A stretch of 64,000 bases of DNA from Alentia gelatinosa. Lineage: Eukaryota; Annelida; Polychaeta; Phyllodocida; Polynoidae. Below are positions 53,701 to 62,135 of the stretch, piece after piece. Numbering within the stretch: the first letter of the stretch is position 1; each line of letters begins with the position of its first letter. Under the pieces are notes generated by a model. It saw nothing but the letters and a program-made list of their open reading frames with translations. It was not told where the DNA came from and did not search any database. The stretch covers positions 141,059,118 through 141,123,117 of the forward strand of contig OX465579.1 in NCBI GenBank assembly GCA_950022655.1, given 5' to 3'. The position numbers and the translations under genes were made by a program.

Positions 53701-54363
53701 TCCGAACGGTTCCATAGGTTTAGCATTACGGAGGTGCTTCTCCAAAATGGCCGCCCAGGGGGTTCGTAGCGCCACCTACATCCTGGCCGGATCGGAGAAT
53801 AGGTGTAGTGTAGCCAGTGTAGGGCATGTAAATTGTAATGAGTAAACGGTTGTTTAACTTTATGTGATTATATACAAATCACGACAACACCGCTCGCTGC
53901 CTGAAATTCTAGTGGTGTAGGCCTTCTTGTTGTAGTTAGAGTAACTAGCCCTGTTCTCAAAGGAGATGACGGTACCTATAGTCTATACACTATAATTTAT
54001 AAATATATAGTATACATATTGATAATAGATTTTCATTTTGTATGTGATGGACCGTCCATGCTGGCTCCAAAACTTCATCATTATTGATCGAGCTCGCAAT
54101 TGAAAGATATATTCCTTTGCAAGGCTATGTACTTGACAAGTTATATGAAGGAGTTCTAGAAGGCTTATTGTTGTAACGGAATTGTCGACTACCGTGGTAC
54201 ATAGAAAACTCGTGGAGCTGTTGCGTAAAGCATGGTTTCATGCATTATCGCTCATGGCCCATGTGGTGGGAATTACGCTGGACTCACCGGGATTCATGCT
54301 GTGACCGGCAGTGTTGATCCGATCCCGCTGCTTCGGCGCCTTCTTATCATTTCGTTTCCCCAT
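38575..54363 (-). CDS. Nucleolar GTP-binding protein 2 (GNL2/NOG2), 14 exons, 3' end missing
   Basis: A circularly permuted GTPase of the YlqF/YawG family; in yeast and human it acts in nucleolar and nucleoplasmic maturation and export of pre-60S ribosomal subunits. The joined reading is 54288-54363, 47910-47997, 47575-47669, 46795-46928, 45499-45597, 45107-45259, 43524-43682, 42943-43056, 42310-42438, 41535-41639, 41027-41185, 40588-40686, 39651-40188 and 38575-38750. All phases agree, giving 708 codons without a stop. Residues about 26-215 form the NGP1NT region. The GTPase motifs come in permuted order: G4 NKCD (258-261), G1 GYPNVGKSS (320-328), PIAGETK, and G3 DCPG (364-367). An acidic, low-complexity tail follows (exons 13-14) with a KKRKR basic cluster. 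Human GNL2 (731 aa) ends about 50 residues after the point where exon 14 stops, so one short terminal exon is missing from this model. The start is the first ATG (54363) and encodes [15 protein letters not shown]. Introns are GT-AG except intron 2 (GC-AG). Confidence 0.95.
39651..40188 (-). CDS. GNL2 exon 13, acidic low-complexity tail
   Basis: 179 codons rich in Glu, Thr, Ser and Lys. It includes [20 protein letters not shown], which aligns with the human VPQFSGDDL region, and a strongly acidic run ([19 protein letters not shown]). Sequence conservation is low, as is usual for this tail. Acceptor TTGCAG, donor CAAG|GTGAGC. Confidence 0.88.
40588..40686 (-). CDS. GNL2 exon 12
   Basis: Encodes [20 protein letters not shown] and [12 protein letters not shown], the conserved end of the folded core. 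Acceptor GACACAG, donor AGAG|GTAAGC. Confidence 0.95.
41027..41185 (-). CDS. GNL2 exon 11
   Basis: Encodes [34 protein letters not shown] and the NRTGKLLK end. It aligns without gaps to the human segment. Acceptor CTATAG, donor GAAG|GTGAAC. Confidence 0.95.
41535..41639 (-). CDS. GNL2 exon 10 (G3 motif)
   Basis: Encodes [20 protein letters not shown] with the G3 motif DCPG, then [15 protein letters not shown]. Acceptor CCCATAG, donor CGTG|GTAAGG. Confidence 0.96.
42310..42438 (-). CDS. GNL2 exon 9 (P-loop)
   Basis: Carries the P-loop [15 protein letters not shown] and the switch segment [10 protein letters not shown]. Acceptor CTTCAG, donor CAAG|GTAGAT. Confidence 0.96.
42943..43056 (-). 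CDS. GNL2 exon 8
   Basis: Encodes [20 protein letters not shown] and [25 protein letters not shown] covers the G5-like region. Acceptor CTTGCAG, donor AAAG|GTAACG. Confidence 0.96.
43238..43515 (-). repeat. Foldback repeat family B, reverse copy in GNL2 intron 7
   Basis: The reverse complement matches 5597-5890 in order, including CTCCATAGACTTGACATTGG, GGGTGAGATAAATTCAGAAA and the terminal hairpin with CTAAACTTGAATGGG pairing with CCTATGAAAGTTTGGGG. The hairpin arms are kept although the sequence differs from the other copy. Confidence 0.75.
43524..43682 (-). CDS. GNL2 exon 7 (G4 motif)
   Basis: Encodes [20 protein letters not shown], then [18 protein letters not shown], with the G4 guanine-specificity motif NKCD. 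The donor ACG|GTAAGG lies only about 10 bases from the edge of a repeat B copy in the intron. Confidence 0.96.
44936..45019. repeat. 14-bp palindromic satellite, six units, in GNL2 intron 6
   Basis: Six units of AGATATCTTTTAGA or AGATATCTTTTAAA, mostly alternating. AAGATATCTT is palindromic, so the array can fold on itself. Confidence 0.95.
45107..45259 (-). CDS. GNL2 exon 6
   Basis: Encodes a charged stretch ([18 protein letters not shown]) and [11 protein letters not shown], the lead into the GTPase fold. Acceptor ACTCCCAG, donor CAAG|GTCAGT. Confidence 0.95.
45499..45597 (-). CDS. GNL2 exon 5
   Basis: Encodes [20 protein letters not shown], matching human [20 protein letters not shown]. 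Acceptor CTTCTAG, donor GGAG|GTAAGT; phase 0 at both ends. Confidence 0.95.
46119..46239 (-). promoter_or_regulatory. TATA-box-like site with CRE-like motif inside GNL2 intron 4
   Basis: On the minus strand, TGACGTCG (CRE-like, about 46228-46235) is followed by GGCTATAAAAACAGC (TATA at about 46211-46219) and, about 30 bp on, a CAGTCATT initiator-like site. A T6 run follows near 46125-46131. The arrangement resembles a core promoter, possibly for a short nested transcript, but it may be chance; there is no direct evidence of transcription. Confidence 0.3.
46240..46383. repeat. 24-bp minisatellite, six units
   Basis: Units of TCCACCGGCGGTGTACC plus 7 bases start at 46240, 46264, 46288, 46312, 46336 and 46360, with few substitutions. 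Because 24 is a multiple of three, both strands stay open (for example PPVDGTGT repeats), but this is intronic and not coding as far as I can tell. Confidence 0.97.
46795..46928 (-). CDS. GNL2 exon 4
   Basis: Encodes [17 protein letters not shown] and [18 protein letters not shown], matching human NTRVIKQSSLQKFQEEM and KDPYKVVMKQSKLPMSLL. Acceptor ATATTAG, donor CCAAG|GTAATG. Confidence 0.95.
47139..47153. repeat. Poly-G tract in GNL2 intron 3
   Basis: A run of 15 G in a GC-rich patch; assembly length is likely uncertain. Confidence 0.9.
47575..47669 (-). CDS. GNL2 exon 3
   Basis: Encodes [15 protein letters not shown] and [16 protein letters not shown], part of the NGP1NT region. Acceptor CATCTAG, donor TTCG|GTAGGT. 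Confidence 0.93.
47910..47997 (-). CDS. GNL2 exon 2, with GC donor
   Basis: Encodes [19 protein letters not shown], very like human GNL2 ([20 protein letters not shown]). The acceptor is CTCAATAG. The donor must be AAAAG|GCAAGT, because only this junction joins in frame to RDSRGKI in exon 3. Confidence 0.92.
48267..48485 (-). other. Unrecognised open frame in GNL2 intron 1
   Basis: A 72-codon minus-strand frame with the protein-like stretch [21 protein letters not shown] do not recognise it. It lacks an obvious splice pair, so it is not placed in the GNL2 model. It could be a transposon remnant or chance. Confidence 0.15.
49880..50192 (-). mobile_element. LINE reverse transcriptase C-terminal fragment
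   Basis: The minus strand reads [20 protein letters not shown], then [20 protein letters not shown] and [13 protein letters not shown]. After a one-base frame slip it continues with [20 protein letters not shown]. This matches the end of L1/Tx1-type reverse transcriptases (FW...W......ILFG.......IN..IL.AK..IY..R, then E.......E). It is short and frameshifted, hence dead. Confidence 0.55.
50290..51550 (+). repeat. Interspersed repeat family A, copy 2, in GNL2 intron 1
   Basis: Continuous copy of the element that is split at 35271-37540. It lacks about 215 bp present in copy 1 (35349-35562), where the GGGA array now sits. A C15 run (51120-51134) occupies the same place as the C18 run of copy 1. 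Confidence 0.8.
50381..50541. repeat. (GGGA)40 tetranucleotide microsatellite
   Basis: About 161 bp of near-perfect GGGA repeat; the long frames it creates on both strands are artefacts. Confidence 0.97.
51851..52281 (+). repeat. Tandem dimer of a 210-222 bp unit
   Basis: The units start at TAAGGGCTG (51851 and 52073). Shared blocks in order are TTCCACC, TATATCTT, CTTACAGTGT, GCTCCACCACC, CTCAAGACAC, CGACAAATAG and TTCAAACCTAGC. The units are moderately diverged. Confidence 0.8.
52434..52472. repeat. Perfect 16-bp hairpin
   Basis: TTCACCCCTGAATGGA and its exact reverse complement are separated by 7 bases. Confidence 0.9.
52735..52763. repeat. Perfect 12-bp GC-rich hairpin
   Basis: ACCCGGCCCTGT and its exact reverse complement flank a 5-base loop. 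It directly abuts the left end of the foldback element. Confidence 0.9.
52763..53821. mobile_element. 1.06-kb foldback element in GNL2 intron 1
   Basis: Almost the entire element is an imperfect inverted repeat with arms of about 500 bp and a centre near 53303 (GAGAAT GTG AATTCTC). The termini are TACACTGGCTA and TAGCCAGTGTA, consistent with a TA target duplication outside CACTGGC ends. The arms carry matching blocks: AGGTGGCGCTAC, CGGCCAT, GGAGAAGCA, GCGATGTCAACAAA, GACAGCGCTTTG and CCGGAAGT. No ORF is shared between the arms, so this is a non-autonomous foldback or giant MITE, perhaps of Tc1/mariner type. Confidence 0.85.
54288..54363 (-). CDS. GNL2 exon 1
   Basis: Encodes the basic N terminus (25 codons plus one base). 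The donor is CCCG|GTGAGT. It is followed by the longest intron of the gene (6.3 kb), which holds most of the repeats in this locus. Confidence 0.9.
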
Positions 54364-54540
54364 TTTGATTAGTTTAACAATTAATGAATCTCTAAATTAG
54401 TGTCCACTTGTGTCTCTTGATCTACCTGTCCAACTCGAACTTTTTAGTTTCTTGCAAGTCTGCCAGGGGGAGGATTTGTTTTCAGTCCGTCACGCCGTCT
54501 ATGAACAAGCATAGGAACTATACTTCCGAAGTGTTCCGAT
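54364..54540. promoter_or_regulatory. Probable bidirectional promoter region of GNL2 and a plus-strand transcript
   Basis: It lies between the GNL2 start codon (minus strand) and a plus-strand exon with a good splice donor. No TATA box was seen. A GCCATATTGC motif resembling a YY1 site lies just downstream at about 54595-54603. YY1-type motifs near TATA-less promoters are common in housekeeping genes. The limits are inferred. Confidence 0.35.
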
Positions 54541-54689
54541 CTGCAGCGAACATTTCCGAAGCAGGTACTCGACTTCGAGGCAGCTTGTCGGCAGCCATAT
54601 TGCTGGATTTCAGGAAGAAAGCTTGAACGGTGAAATTTATCGTCGTGATTCTCCAGAACTTCATAAAGGAAATCGACGGAATACAATCG
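54541..54689 (+). other. Candidate noncoding first exon (5' UTR)
   Basis: It ends at ACAATCG|GTAAGAG, a strong donor, in GC-richer DNA head-to-head with GNL2. The 5' end is unknown; the start given is arbitrary. A short frame (ATG near 54500) stops inside it, so it would act as an upstream ORF only. The likely partner is the exon at 56579 and then the G-gamma gene at 59718. Confidence 0.35.
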
Positions 54690-56578
54690 GTAAGAGACAG
54701 CTTACATGATATAGATTGCGACAGAGTATAGTCAAAACTAATTTTCCATAGCATTATTTGCAAATGGAGGTTTTCTCGGAGCCGACTCCACCCTTGATGC
54801 TATCATTTTTGACAGTTCATCCTGTCGAATCCTGGTGAAATCACAATGCTATAGCTATCATTGATCAGGGATGTTAATGTATAGCATCATTGGAGTACTG
54901 GTAGTTGCATATATCTTATTGAATTTGGCAAATTGACACATATATTTTTGCTATCGAATTCCGTAGTAGTGGTTTATCTGGCGCATTATGGGACTCTTAT
55001 ACTTATAGTTTTACAAGCCATAGCCATAGGCAGGACCTACAGGCCACACTATATAGTAATTAGTATAGACTAGTACAGCCCAGCTTCCTCTTCACTGCCC
55101 CACCTATTTCTAGGCTGGTCTACAGCTATGCTATGTAAATAATCATGCTGGACTTATGCAATGATTCTGCCAAGCTATCGTCACTGCATACGAGGTTCTA
55201 TGTGTTCCACATCCAATGTAATAGGCTTGATTTTATAGTTATTAATTGTGGCTTGAATGTGTCTTGAATTTGTACAGTTTGAGCAATGGTCAAATAAATA
55301 CAAATAGATCTGATCTAGATCTCGAAGGATACATTTGTTTAAAACTTCAAAGACAAAATCTAATAATTCAAAATAATTACTAGTAGAATAAGTAGATATA
55401 TCCAAAAATTGTATTGATACAAGGAATGGACTAGAAAAGGTAGTTCCACCAATAACGCCGTTAACGGGTAAAACTGCAGTTTTGAAAAAGATAAAAGTTC
55501 TCTTCCTTGTGTTGCATATTAGATTGATTGCCAGGAGCAGGCAGAACAATACCATGTCTACGGTATGCATATATACAGGGTAACATAGTAAGTCTTTTGT
55601 TTGGTTCTTATGCTCTTTATCATGCCTCAAAACCCATGGAGTACCTCAATTAAATGGTGTGGTTCACAACGTAGCATCATTATCGATATTTTATTTCAGA
55701 ATTTTTTTAGTGTAGACGATGGAGTCCAGTATAATGTTCATCTCAAGATGCGAACTTTGCAATGAATATAGTAATGATAGACGAAGAAAAAATTACTTCA
55801 TTTGGAATCCTCATGAGCCAAATCGATAAGCGTTTCTATTGAACATATTGGGCCAATGTAAAGATTATTCCACTGGCTGTGAAAGAGAATTTTGAGTGAT
55901 TTACCTCAAGTCTTCAGTTCCAGTTCATTTGCTCAATAGGTCTTTAATGTCCGCAAATAGTTCGCATACCCTAAGCCAGTCTAACCAGCGTTGTCCGAAC
56001 AGGGCTGGTTGGCTCTCAGTGCTGTGTAAATAAGAATATCCTACACATATGATACAAGTTGATATACATATACCCAGTTATTTCCGTGGCACTACTACAC
56101 ATGATGAAAATTACTCTACAACTGTCGAGCTTCCCTCCTCCAGTCCATCTATGTTGGATTTTTTCCCCGCTGATACCCAAACTACACATAACCATGCTCA
56201 GGGCACCAGCTCTATACTATCACATATATTGGACAGTTGTTCACCCCTTGACTTTTCTCCTTCACCCCCAGCAGTGGTAGATTTACTGCTATATCAAAGG
56301 CCAATCCTTCTCATACCATGTCTATGTGGTGTGGGAAGTAAAAGAACTCTTACCTCGGGAAATGTGTAGGGGTGAGGTTTCTTCCTAGATTCATTGCATA
56401 GATTCATTGCATAGATGCGATCACCACCCTTGTGGTGTAAAAGAACCTTGAGAAAGTCTGGTGATAACCTGCAATGGTTAACTGGACGTTAAATCAAACC
56501 TAAAACCCTTGATAGAGAAGAGGAGTGAATACTTAACCTACTGTACGCTAAGCTTATCGTGGTCCTTATTTCTTTTAG
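54690..56578. other. Candidate intron / gene-free stretch
   Basis: No coding region can be supported. A minus-strand frame at 55181-55630 begins at a non-ATG codon and has no known motif. An 18-bp direct repeat (ATTCATTGCATAGATTCATT) lies near 56390-56417. Confidence 0.4.
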
Positions 56579-56629
56579 ATCCAGTCCTGCACTTTGTGTA
56601 GCTTCAAAACAGTAACCGGCGACTAAAAG
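56579..56629 (+). other. Candidate noncoding internal exon (5' UTR)
   Basis: A 51-bp exon bounded by TTATTTCTTTTAG and AAAAG|GTAAGA. All three frames contain stops, so it cannot be coding. It fits a 5'-UTR exon of the downstream G-gamma gene; this is inference from splice signals only. Confidence 0.4.
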
Positions 56630-59600
56630 GTAAGATCCCAATTCACATCTTAAGATGAAATACTCATACTTTCATATCCTACATAACTCAAATAAGCTAT
56701 GAGCAATAGGTATTGATGTGACCCGTATAGTTTTTCATTTCTCATAACTGTATGCATAGATAGAAATTGTTTCGGCTGGTTCATCGAAGATACCACTCGC
56801 ATACTGTTTAATGAATGTGTCTGCTTTACCGGATAGATGTGTGTATTATTTCCAATTTCATCTGCACAATCTGGTCTTGTTCTATTTCATTTTGGTAAAT
56901 TCTTTTGTATCCACGTCAGTTTCTGTGAATTATATTCTCTTGTTTTGCATTGTCGTATGTGTGGCACATAGATCCTTGCTAGTCTAGTCTTCTCTGCATC
57001 TGTATGACAATGCATGTATTTTCCCCATCCTACCTTTCCTTTTCAGTAGATTTTCACTGAATTTCTTGGTTTATAACTTGTTTTATAGGTTGGGACTAAG
57101 TTTGCTGTTGGCATGGTGTGTACTGCATGGGTTCATTGTTGGAAATTCCAAGAAAGTTTCAAAATGCAGAGTTCTATCTTGATATCATCTTAACATAACG
57201 TACATTATTATAATATTGACCTATTCATAGAAGACCTGCCATCCGGCAGAGTGAATAAAAGCCTTTAAAAAAAACAAAAAAAACTGAAATTTATTATTCT
57301 CAGTTTTGCTTTAAAAAAACAGAAACAATGAAATCTGCATTTTTGTTCTTGAATTTTCCATGTCCATGTTGTTAAGTTCAACCCTAAGGTCATATTCTAT
57401 CTGCCTATGCCCAATACTCTTTATTCTGTGCTGGGCTCTAGATAGACTGATGATATAGCCAAGAACGAGGACCATGGTCCTCCTTTACATATGTTTTTTA
57501 AGCGGACATAGAACCCCTCAGTTCTGTATTCCTTGCATATAGGGATAGCAGCTTTCCGTTTTCCATGCACATTCTTTTTCGTTATTAAAAAAGTTCTTGC
57601 CTTTTTTTCTCATCTCAGAAAAAACATCTTTATGTAAAACAAAGATGATATCAATTGAGTTTCATTCACAACAGTGGTTTGAACCTCCCCGCAGACCCTC
57701 AGCGCCATGCTGTGGCCGACACTGACTTGTGTAAAATATTTCCACTTTTTTTTACCCCAACCGACATAATATAGCAAGGGTTCTGAGAGCAGTGAAATTA
57801 ATGCTTCTCCATACAGAGTGCCACAGCCCCCCCCCCCCCCCCCCCCAATTCTTTTTATAAAATTCCATTATTGAGCCAAGGTAGTACAGTCATGACATAT
57901 CTCACATTTGGCAAATATGCTCAATAAAGTGGTAGAGGCCTCAGTCTTTTTATAAGGCTGGTCTTAACAGCCTAACTTTGACAGATTTTCTATAGCAAAA
58001 CAACAGAGAATTTTAAGAAACATAACTACTGTCAGTCCAAGTTCAGAACAAATCTCCCTTTCCCTTAAGATTTAGACTATACACACATCCAGCAATATGT
58101 GATTACAAATTAGGAATCGATATCAAGGCTGGAGTAGCCAAATCTTGCTTCTCATATTAGCTTTCCTTAAGGCTTTAAACATTTTTTTAAGTTTCAGTAT
58201 TCCTAATTAAAGGACTTAGCTTGTTCCACATAGAACCGCCATGATACTTCACTGAGCACATATACGTACAGTTCGGTCTATCAACTATGACCTATGAACA
58301 TGTTGGTGCTCATCATTACTACTTGAGTGGAATTCTTCGGTTGAAAATAATTGATCCCTCGACGTATGCGATTCCATTATATAATTTCCTAACTGACCTT
58401 ATCACCCATTTATAGACACTTATTCATAACTCATATGGCAGGGTATGTCAAAAGATTCTGATCGTGACTCTCACGTTTATCGATAGCGGCTATCGCTCAA
58501 GTTATGTTTTAGTGCTGTAATCTTAGCGTTCACGGAAAATGGGCTAAGAGTTGCAGTTGCACAGATTACAATGTAAAATTTCTTTTAGCAAACATTGTAA
58601 TGTTATCCTCAGACTAACCTTCATGTTTGCTTTAAACTAGAAGGAAGGGTACATATGTACAAAATAAGTAGGAAGACCATATTTGGAGATCAGTTTATAC
58701 ACTGTTATAAGGTACTATTTTTCAGTTTACGTGTAGTTTAGTTTGAAAGACATGGATTTTGTAGTTGATTTTGTTTACTAACTTGTCTTCGTCATTTCAA
58801 AACCTTAGTTTTTACCCACTCAAAAGCTGAATTCTTGTATGGAATTTTGATTTTGAAGACGTTCCTGATACCCTGTATTTCTAATGGTGACGATTACGGA
58901 TTTAAAATTTTTAATCAGATATTGATTTCGCTCGTAGAATGATGCTTAGGTGAGCAGAGGGTAAAATTGAAAAATAAGTCCCTAATGATCTGAGCCCACC
59001 CGGTTTGCTTTCTGCTGTCAGCTATGGCGTCGCTAATGCAAAGTAGACACGGGCGCGGAAGGATACAAGGACCAGTCGCCCGATATGGCTGTGGCTTAGT
59101 TATTTTGCAAGCTCTTTGCTCGCAGATTAACTATATAGCTTTAAGGCCTATCCCCCACACCCACTCGCACATTCTGCGATAGTACATGCTTTCCTTTTGT
59201 CTACATATCCACTATTAGGATTACATTGGTTGCCAGCCTCCCAGGCTCCTATAGTGCTACGCGGCGTCTGCACAACATGCCAACTAACGCCCTCTGGTGA
59301 CAGCTCATATGTGTTAAGTCTTAACTCCTCGCAGGTTTGGGTCTTCAGTTTCATGCCACCAGCTATGGCAATGCCCCTCAGCTCTGTGCCAGCGCTAACG
59401 CGTTGGACGGCACGGCCGGGTTATGATGTTCATTGTTAATGGCAACTCGGCTTACAGCAACCCTCTCAGAAAAAAACCCAACCACTATTTGTAGAGCAGT
59501 GACTTGCGGTGACCCAAGGCAATAAGGAGAGCAGCTCACACGGGTGAGCAGGGACCATGCGCAGTAGGAGCTTATTTAGTGAGCCACATGAGCAGGTGAG

Positions 59601-59690
59601 ACTGGACTAGCAGGGAGTCTGTGCCATAGACAAGTGCCTCTATGGTCGGGATTCTGCGTTACCACTTGTGCCCTTGTGTGTTTGTCTCAG
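56630..59690. other. Candidate intron upstream of the first G-gamma gene
   Basis: A poly-C run (57829-57846) and generally AT-rich sequence. A CTCF-like motif is listed separately. I see no coding exon. Confidence 0.4.
59287..59300 (-). promoter_or_regulatory. CTCF-like motif
   Basis: The minus strand reads TCACCAGAGGGCGT, agreeing with the CTCF core at 12 of 14 positions. It is about 400 bp upstream of the first G-gamma coding exon. Confidence 0.35.
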
Positions 59691-59717
59691 TAGGGTGGCC
59701 GCACCGCCAGCCGCAGC

Positions 59718-59930
59718 ATGCCTTTCCACCAGAACACGTTTGAACAGCAGCGCCAGCTGATGGCACTCATCGAGCATCTGCGGATCCACTGTCACATGGA
59801 CCGGGAGCGGGTGTCGCGGTCCAGCCAGGCCATCATAGCTTACTGCCAAAATAAGATGCCGGAGGATCCTCTCATCTACCCAGTCAAAGAGAACCCCTTC
59901 AAAGAGAAGAAAACCTGCACAATACTCTGA
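59718..59930 (+). CDS. G-protein gamma subunit, first of a tandem pair
   Basis: 70 codons, a full-length heterotrimeric G-protein gamma subunit. Gamma subunits form a tight coiled-coil dimer with the beta subunit and anchor it to the membrane. Residues 8-30 (FEQQRQLMALIEHLRIHCHM) form the N-terminal helix. The conserved EDPL (residues 49-52) and NPFKEKKTCTIL end are present, and the terminal CTIL is a CaaX box whose final Leu predicts geranylgeranylation. The whole frame lies in one exon. A good acceptor (GTGTTTGTCTCAG, ending at 59690) lies 27 bp before the ATG, so upstream exons are noncoding. Most vertebrate gamma genes have an intron inside the coding region; here there is none. A poly(A) signal candidate AATAAA lies at 60945-60950. 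Confidence 0.95.
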   Translation: MPFHQNTFEQQRQLMALIEHLRIHCHMDRERVSRSSQAIIAYCQNKMPEDPLIYPVKENPFKEKKTCTIL

Positions 59931-62087
59931 AAACCACGTTCAGAGTCCTCCTAGTCTCTATTTTCTTAAGCGATCGAAAAACAAACCCAATACAGTGGAA
60001 GTAGTAGTAGCCGGCGTTTAGAGGATGTTGTCATTGTTGGTAACCAAAGTGCCCACCATTCCCTTGCCTGCCAATTCAGTCCTTTTCTTCTGAAAAATCA
60101 GTGACTTCTCGGCGAGCTTGACACCTCTAGGCTGTCGGAGGCGGGACAGGCATGTTTGAGACCCTGCGCCCGGCTCATGTAGGGAGTGGGTCCTGTCGAG
60201 TCTTAAAATCGTCTCGGTGATTAAAATTCTCTCTGCCCCAACAAAGTGCCTGTTACCTGGCCGGGGGTGCTGTCTGTCTGCTATTGGACCCTGTCCCTGT
60301 CTGAATCTTGGTTTTAGGGGACACTCTCGCCTGTTTTCCCCCGTATATGTCTGAAGCCATATAAATCATAATTAAATATTGGTCCTTACCATGTAACCAA
60401 CATTTATCTTAATGTAATAATCTTAATGAAATAAGCGGTCGGTACTTGATTTATATGTAGTCTTCCACACGATGCCTCCTTCTGTATACATATCTCGCAA
60501 ACTTTCCATGTAGTAAATTGTACTAATGAAAATTACATAAATGTCTTGTACATGATTACAATAGTTGAGTGATTAATTTAAAACTAAACTGAAGGAGATA
60601 TCTAATGTAACAAATCACGCTTAATTATTCAGTCCCAGATTGTACGATGTGATGTAATGAATAGAGCTTCTGCAAAAGCGCATCATTATTTGTTACCGCG
60701 TATAACTACTATTCTTGTATTTTTATATCAATATATTGTGACTGACTTTATATTATCTGCTGAAAAAAATAACCAATAATGGTCGGAAGACTTATCGACA
60801 CCGTGTCAGTAACAACTATTTATTGTATCTCAGATTCGAACATAAGTAAATAATCCCTCGTTACCATTTGAAACCATGGTAAAAAGTAGGATAAAGTCTA
60901 AGTCTATGTATTACACAAATGATTATTGTATGAATCATGAATGAAATAAACTATTGATGTTTTGAATGAAACTTCTTTTTGTTGGCGATCACCTAAAATG
61001 TAAACGAGGATACATAAGATTGACAGTGTTACCACAATAATGTCCAGGATGGCCATTGTGGTCCCAAATGTATTCATTTTAGTATTTTTTATACATAGAT
61101 AACGGAAGCAATTTTTCTCTTGTATATGAAATAGATCAATAGGAATTAGGTAGGGGGAACTCCCACGGTGTATAAAGGAGGTACACTGAATGTGAGGTCG
61201 TGGGGACGGTGTAGTGGTGCTGCTCATGCAGGTGGATTATATCTGGGCAGCAAGATGGTCCCCCACAGAGATTTGCCAGACAATATGATGTAAACGAGAC
61301 ATTACCATAGCAACGCCACACCTGAATCGTATGATCACCAGGTGTAGATGGTCATGTGGGGCGTGGGCAGCGCTGCCGGTAATTGTTTAAAGGATACAGG
61401 TAGATTCCGCCTAGTGGCCGAGTGAGTTTCTGTAGCTCTGATTGACAGACCCACCTGCTTATATCGGTCAACCAATAGCGGACATTTCTATTTTAAATGC
61501 AGTTTTTTTCTCAATAGCTTAACAGTGTATGTAAAATAACAAGATAATACAGCAAAGGGGAGAATTGCAATACACAACTATTTATTCATAGTAATATTTT
61601 GGATGATTTCATGTATAAATTCGCAGTAAAAAGGTCATGTCGGCATGATTGTCACCTGTGTTGTAGTTGCAAATTGACCTGTCGAGAGAAGCGAACAAAC
61701 ATATGAACGAATTACCTTAAAGGATGGTGAAAGGACGTTAATGAAACATCTGCCAATGGTAACATCAAATCATACCAGGGAATACCATACATCCGTCACC
61801 CAGCATTCAAGATGTTCTTTACGACTGTATGGGTAGGGGCGTTAAGTTCCATAACGTTTGATATTAAAGTGTGTGTGCATCCCTAGATACGTAACTGCTC
61901 CCGAACATCTTTTGCTGTGTGGATTAGTCCGAATGCTTTGACATATCTTTTAACCATGCTTTCTTTGTAATTAAATTTACTCTACACCTTTATATTCTAT
62001 TATCGACATCCATGGAGAAATTTTTTTTATTTGCCATTGAAGCAGCAAGATTACTTTATCCCGTTTGTATTACTTTTATTCTTACAG
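59931..62087. other. 3' UTR of the first G-gamma gene and spacer
   Basis: A poly(A) signal candidate lies at 60945-60950. A CCAAT-like ACCAATAGCGG sits near 61469. No gene can be supported; the minus-strand frames near 60904-61321 lack motifs. Confidence 0.45.
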
Positions 62088-62135
62088 AATCCCGAAGGTT
62101 CAGTGTTTCTACTCTTAGGATTCTATTGCAAAGAG
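62088..62135 (+). other. Candidate noncoding exon upstream of the second G-gamma gene
   Basis: A 48-bp exon bounded by TTTTATTCTTACAG and GCAAAGAG|GTGAGT, both strong sites. One frame is open but has no ATG. It most likely belongs to the 5' UTR of the gene at 63565, or is a shared exon of the pair. Confidence 0.4.

Noticed and set aside
54408..54626. 72-codon plus-strand frame near the GNL2 start
   Set aside because: It has no known motif and stops before the splice donor at 54689; better read as part of a noncoding exon.
57660..57730. Possible tRNA-like B box on the minus strand (GGTTCAAACCA)
   Set aside because: No A box at the right distance, no cloverleaf or acceptor stem pairing.
59197..59439. 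LHWLP motif suggesting a LINE fragment
   Set aside because: Sequence after LHWLP does not follow the LINE pattern, so the match is chance.
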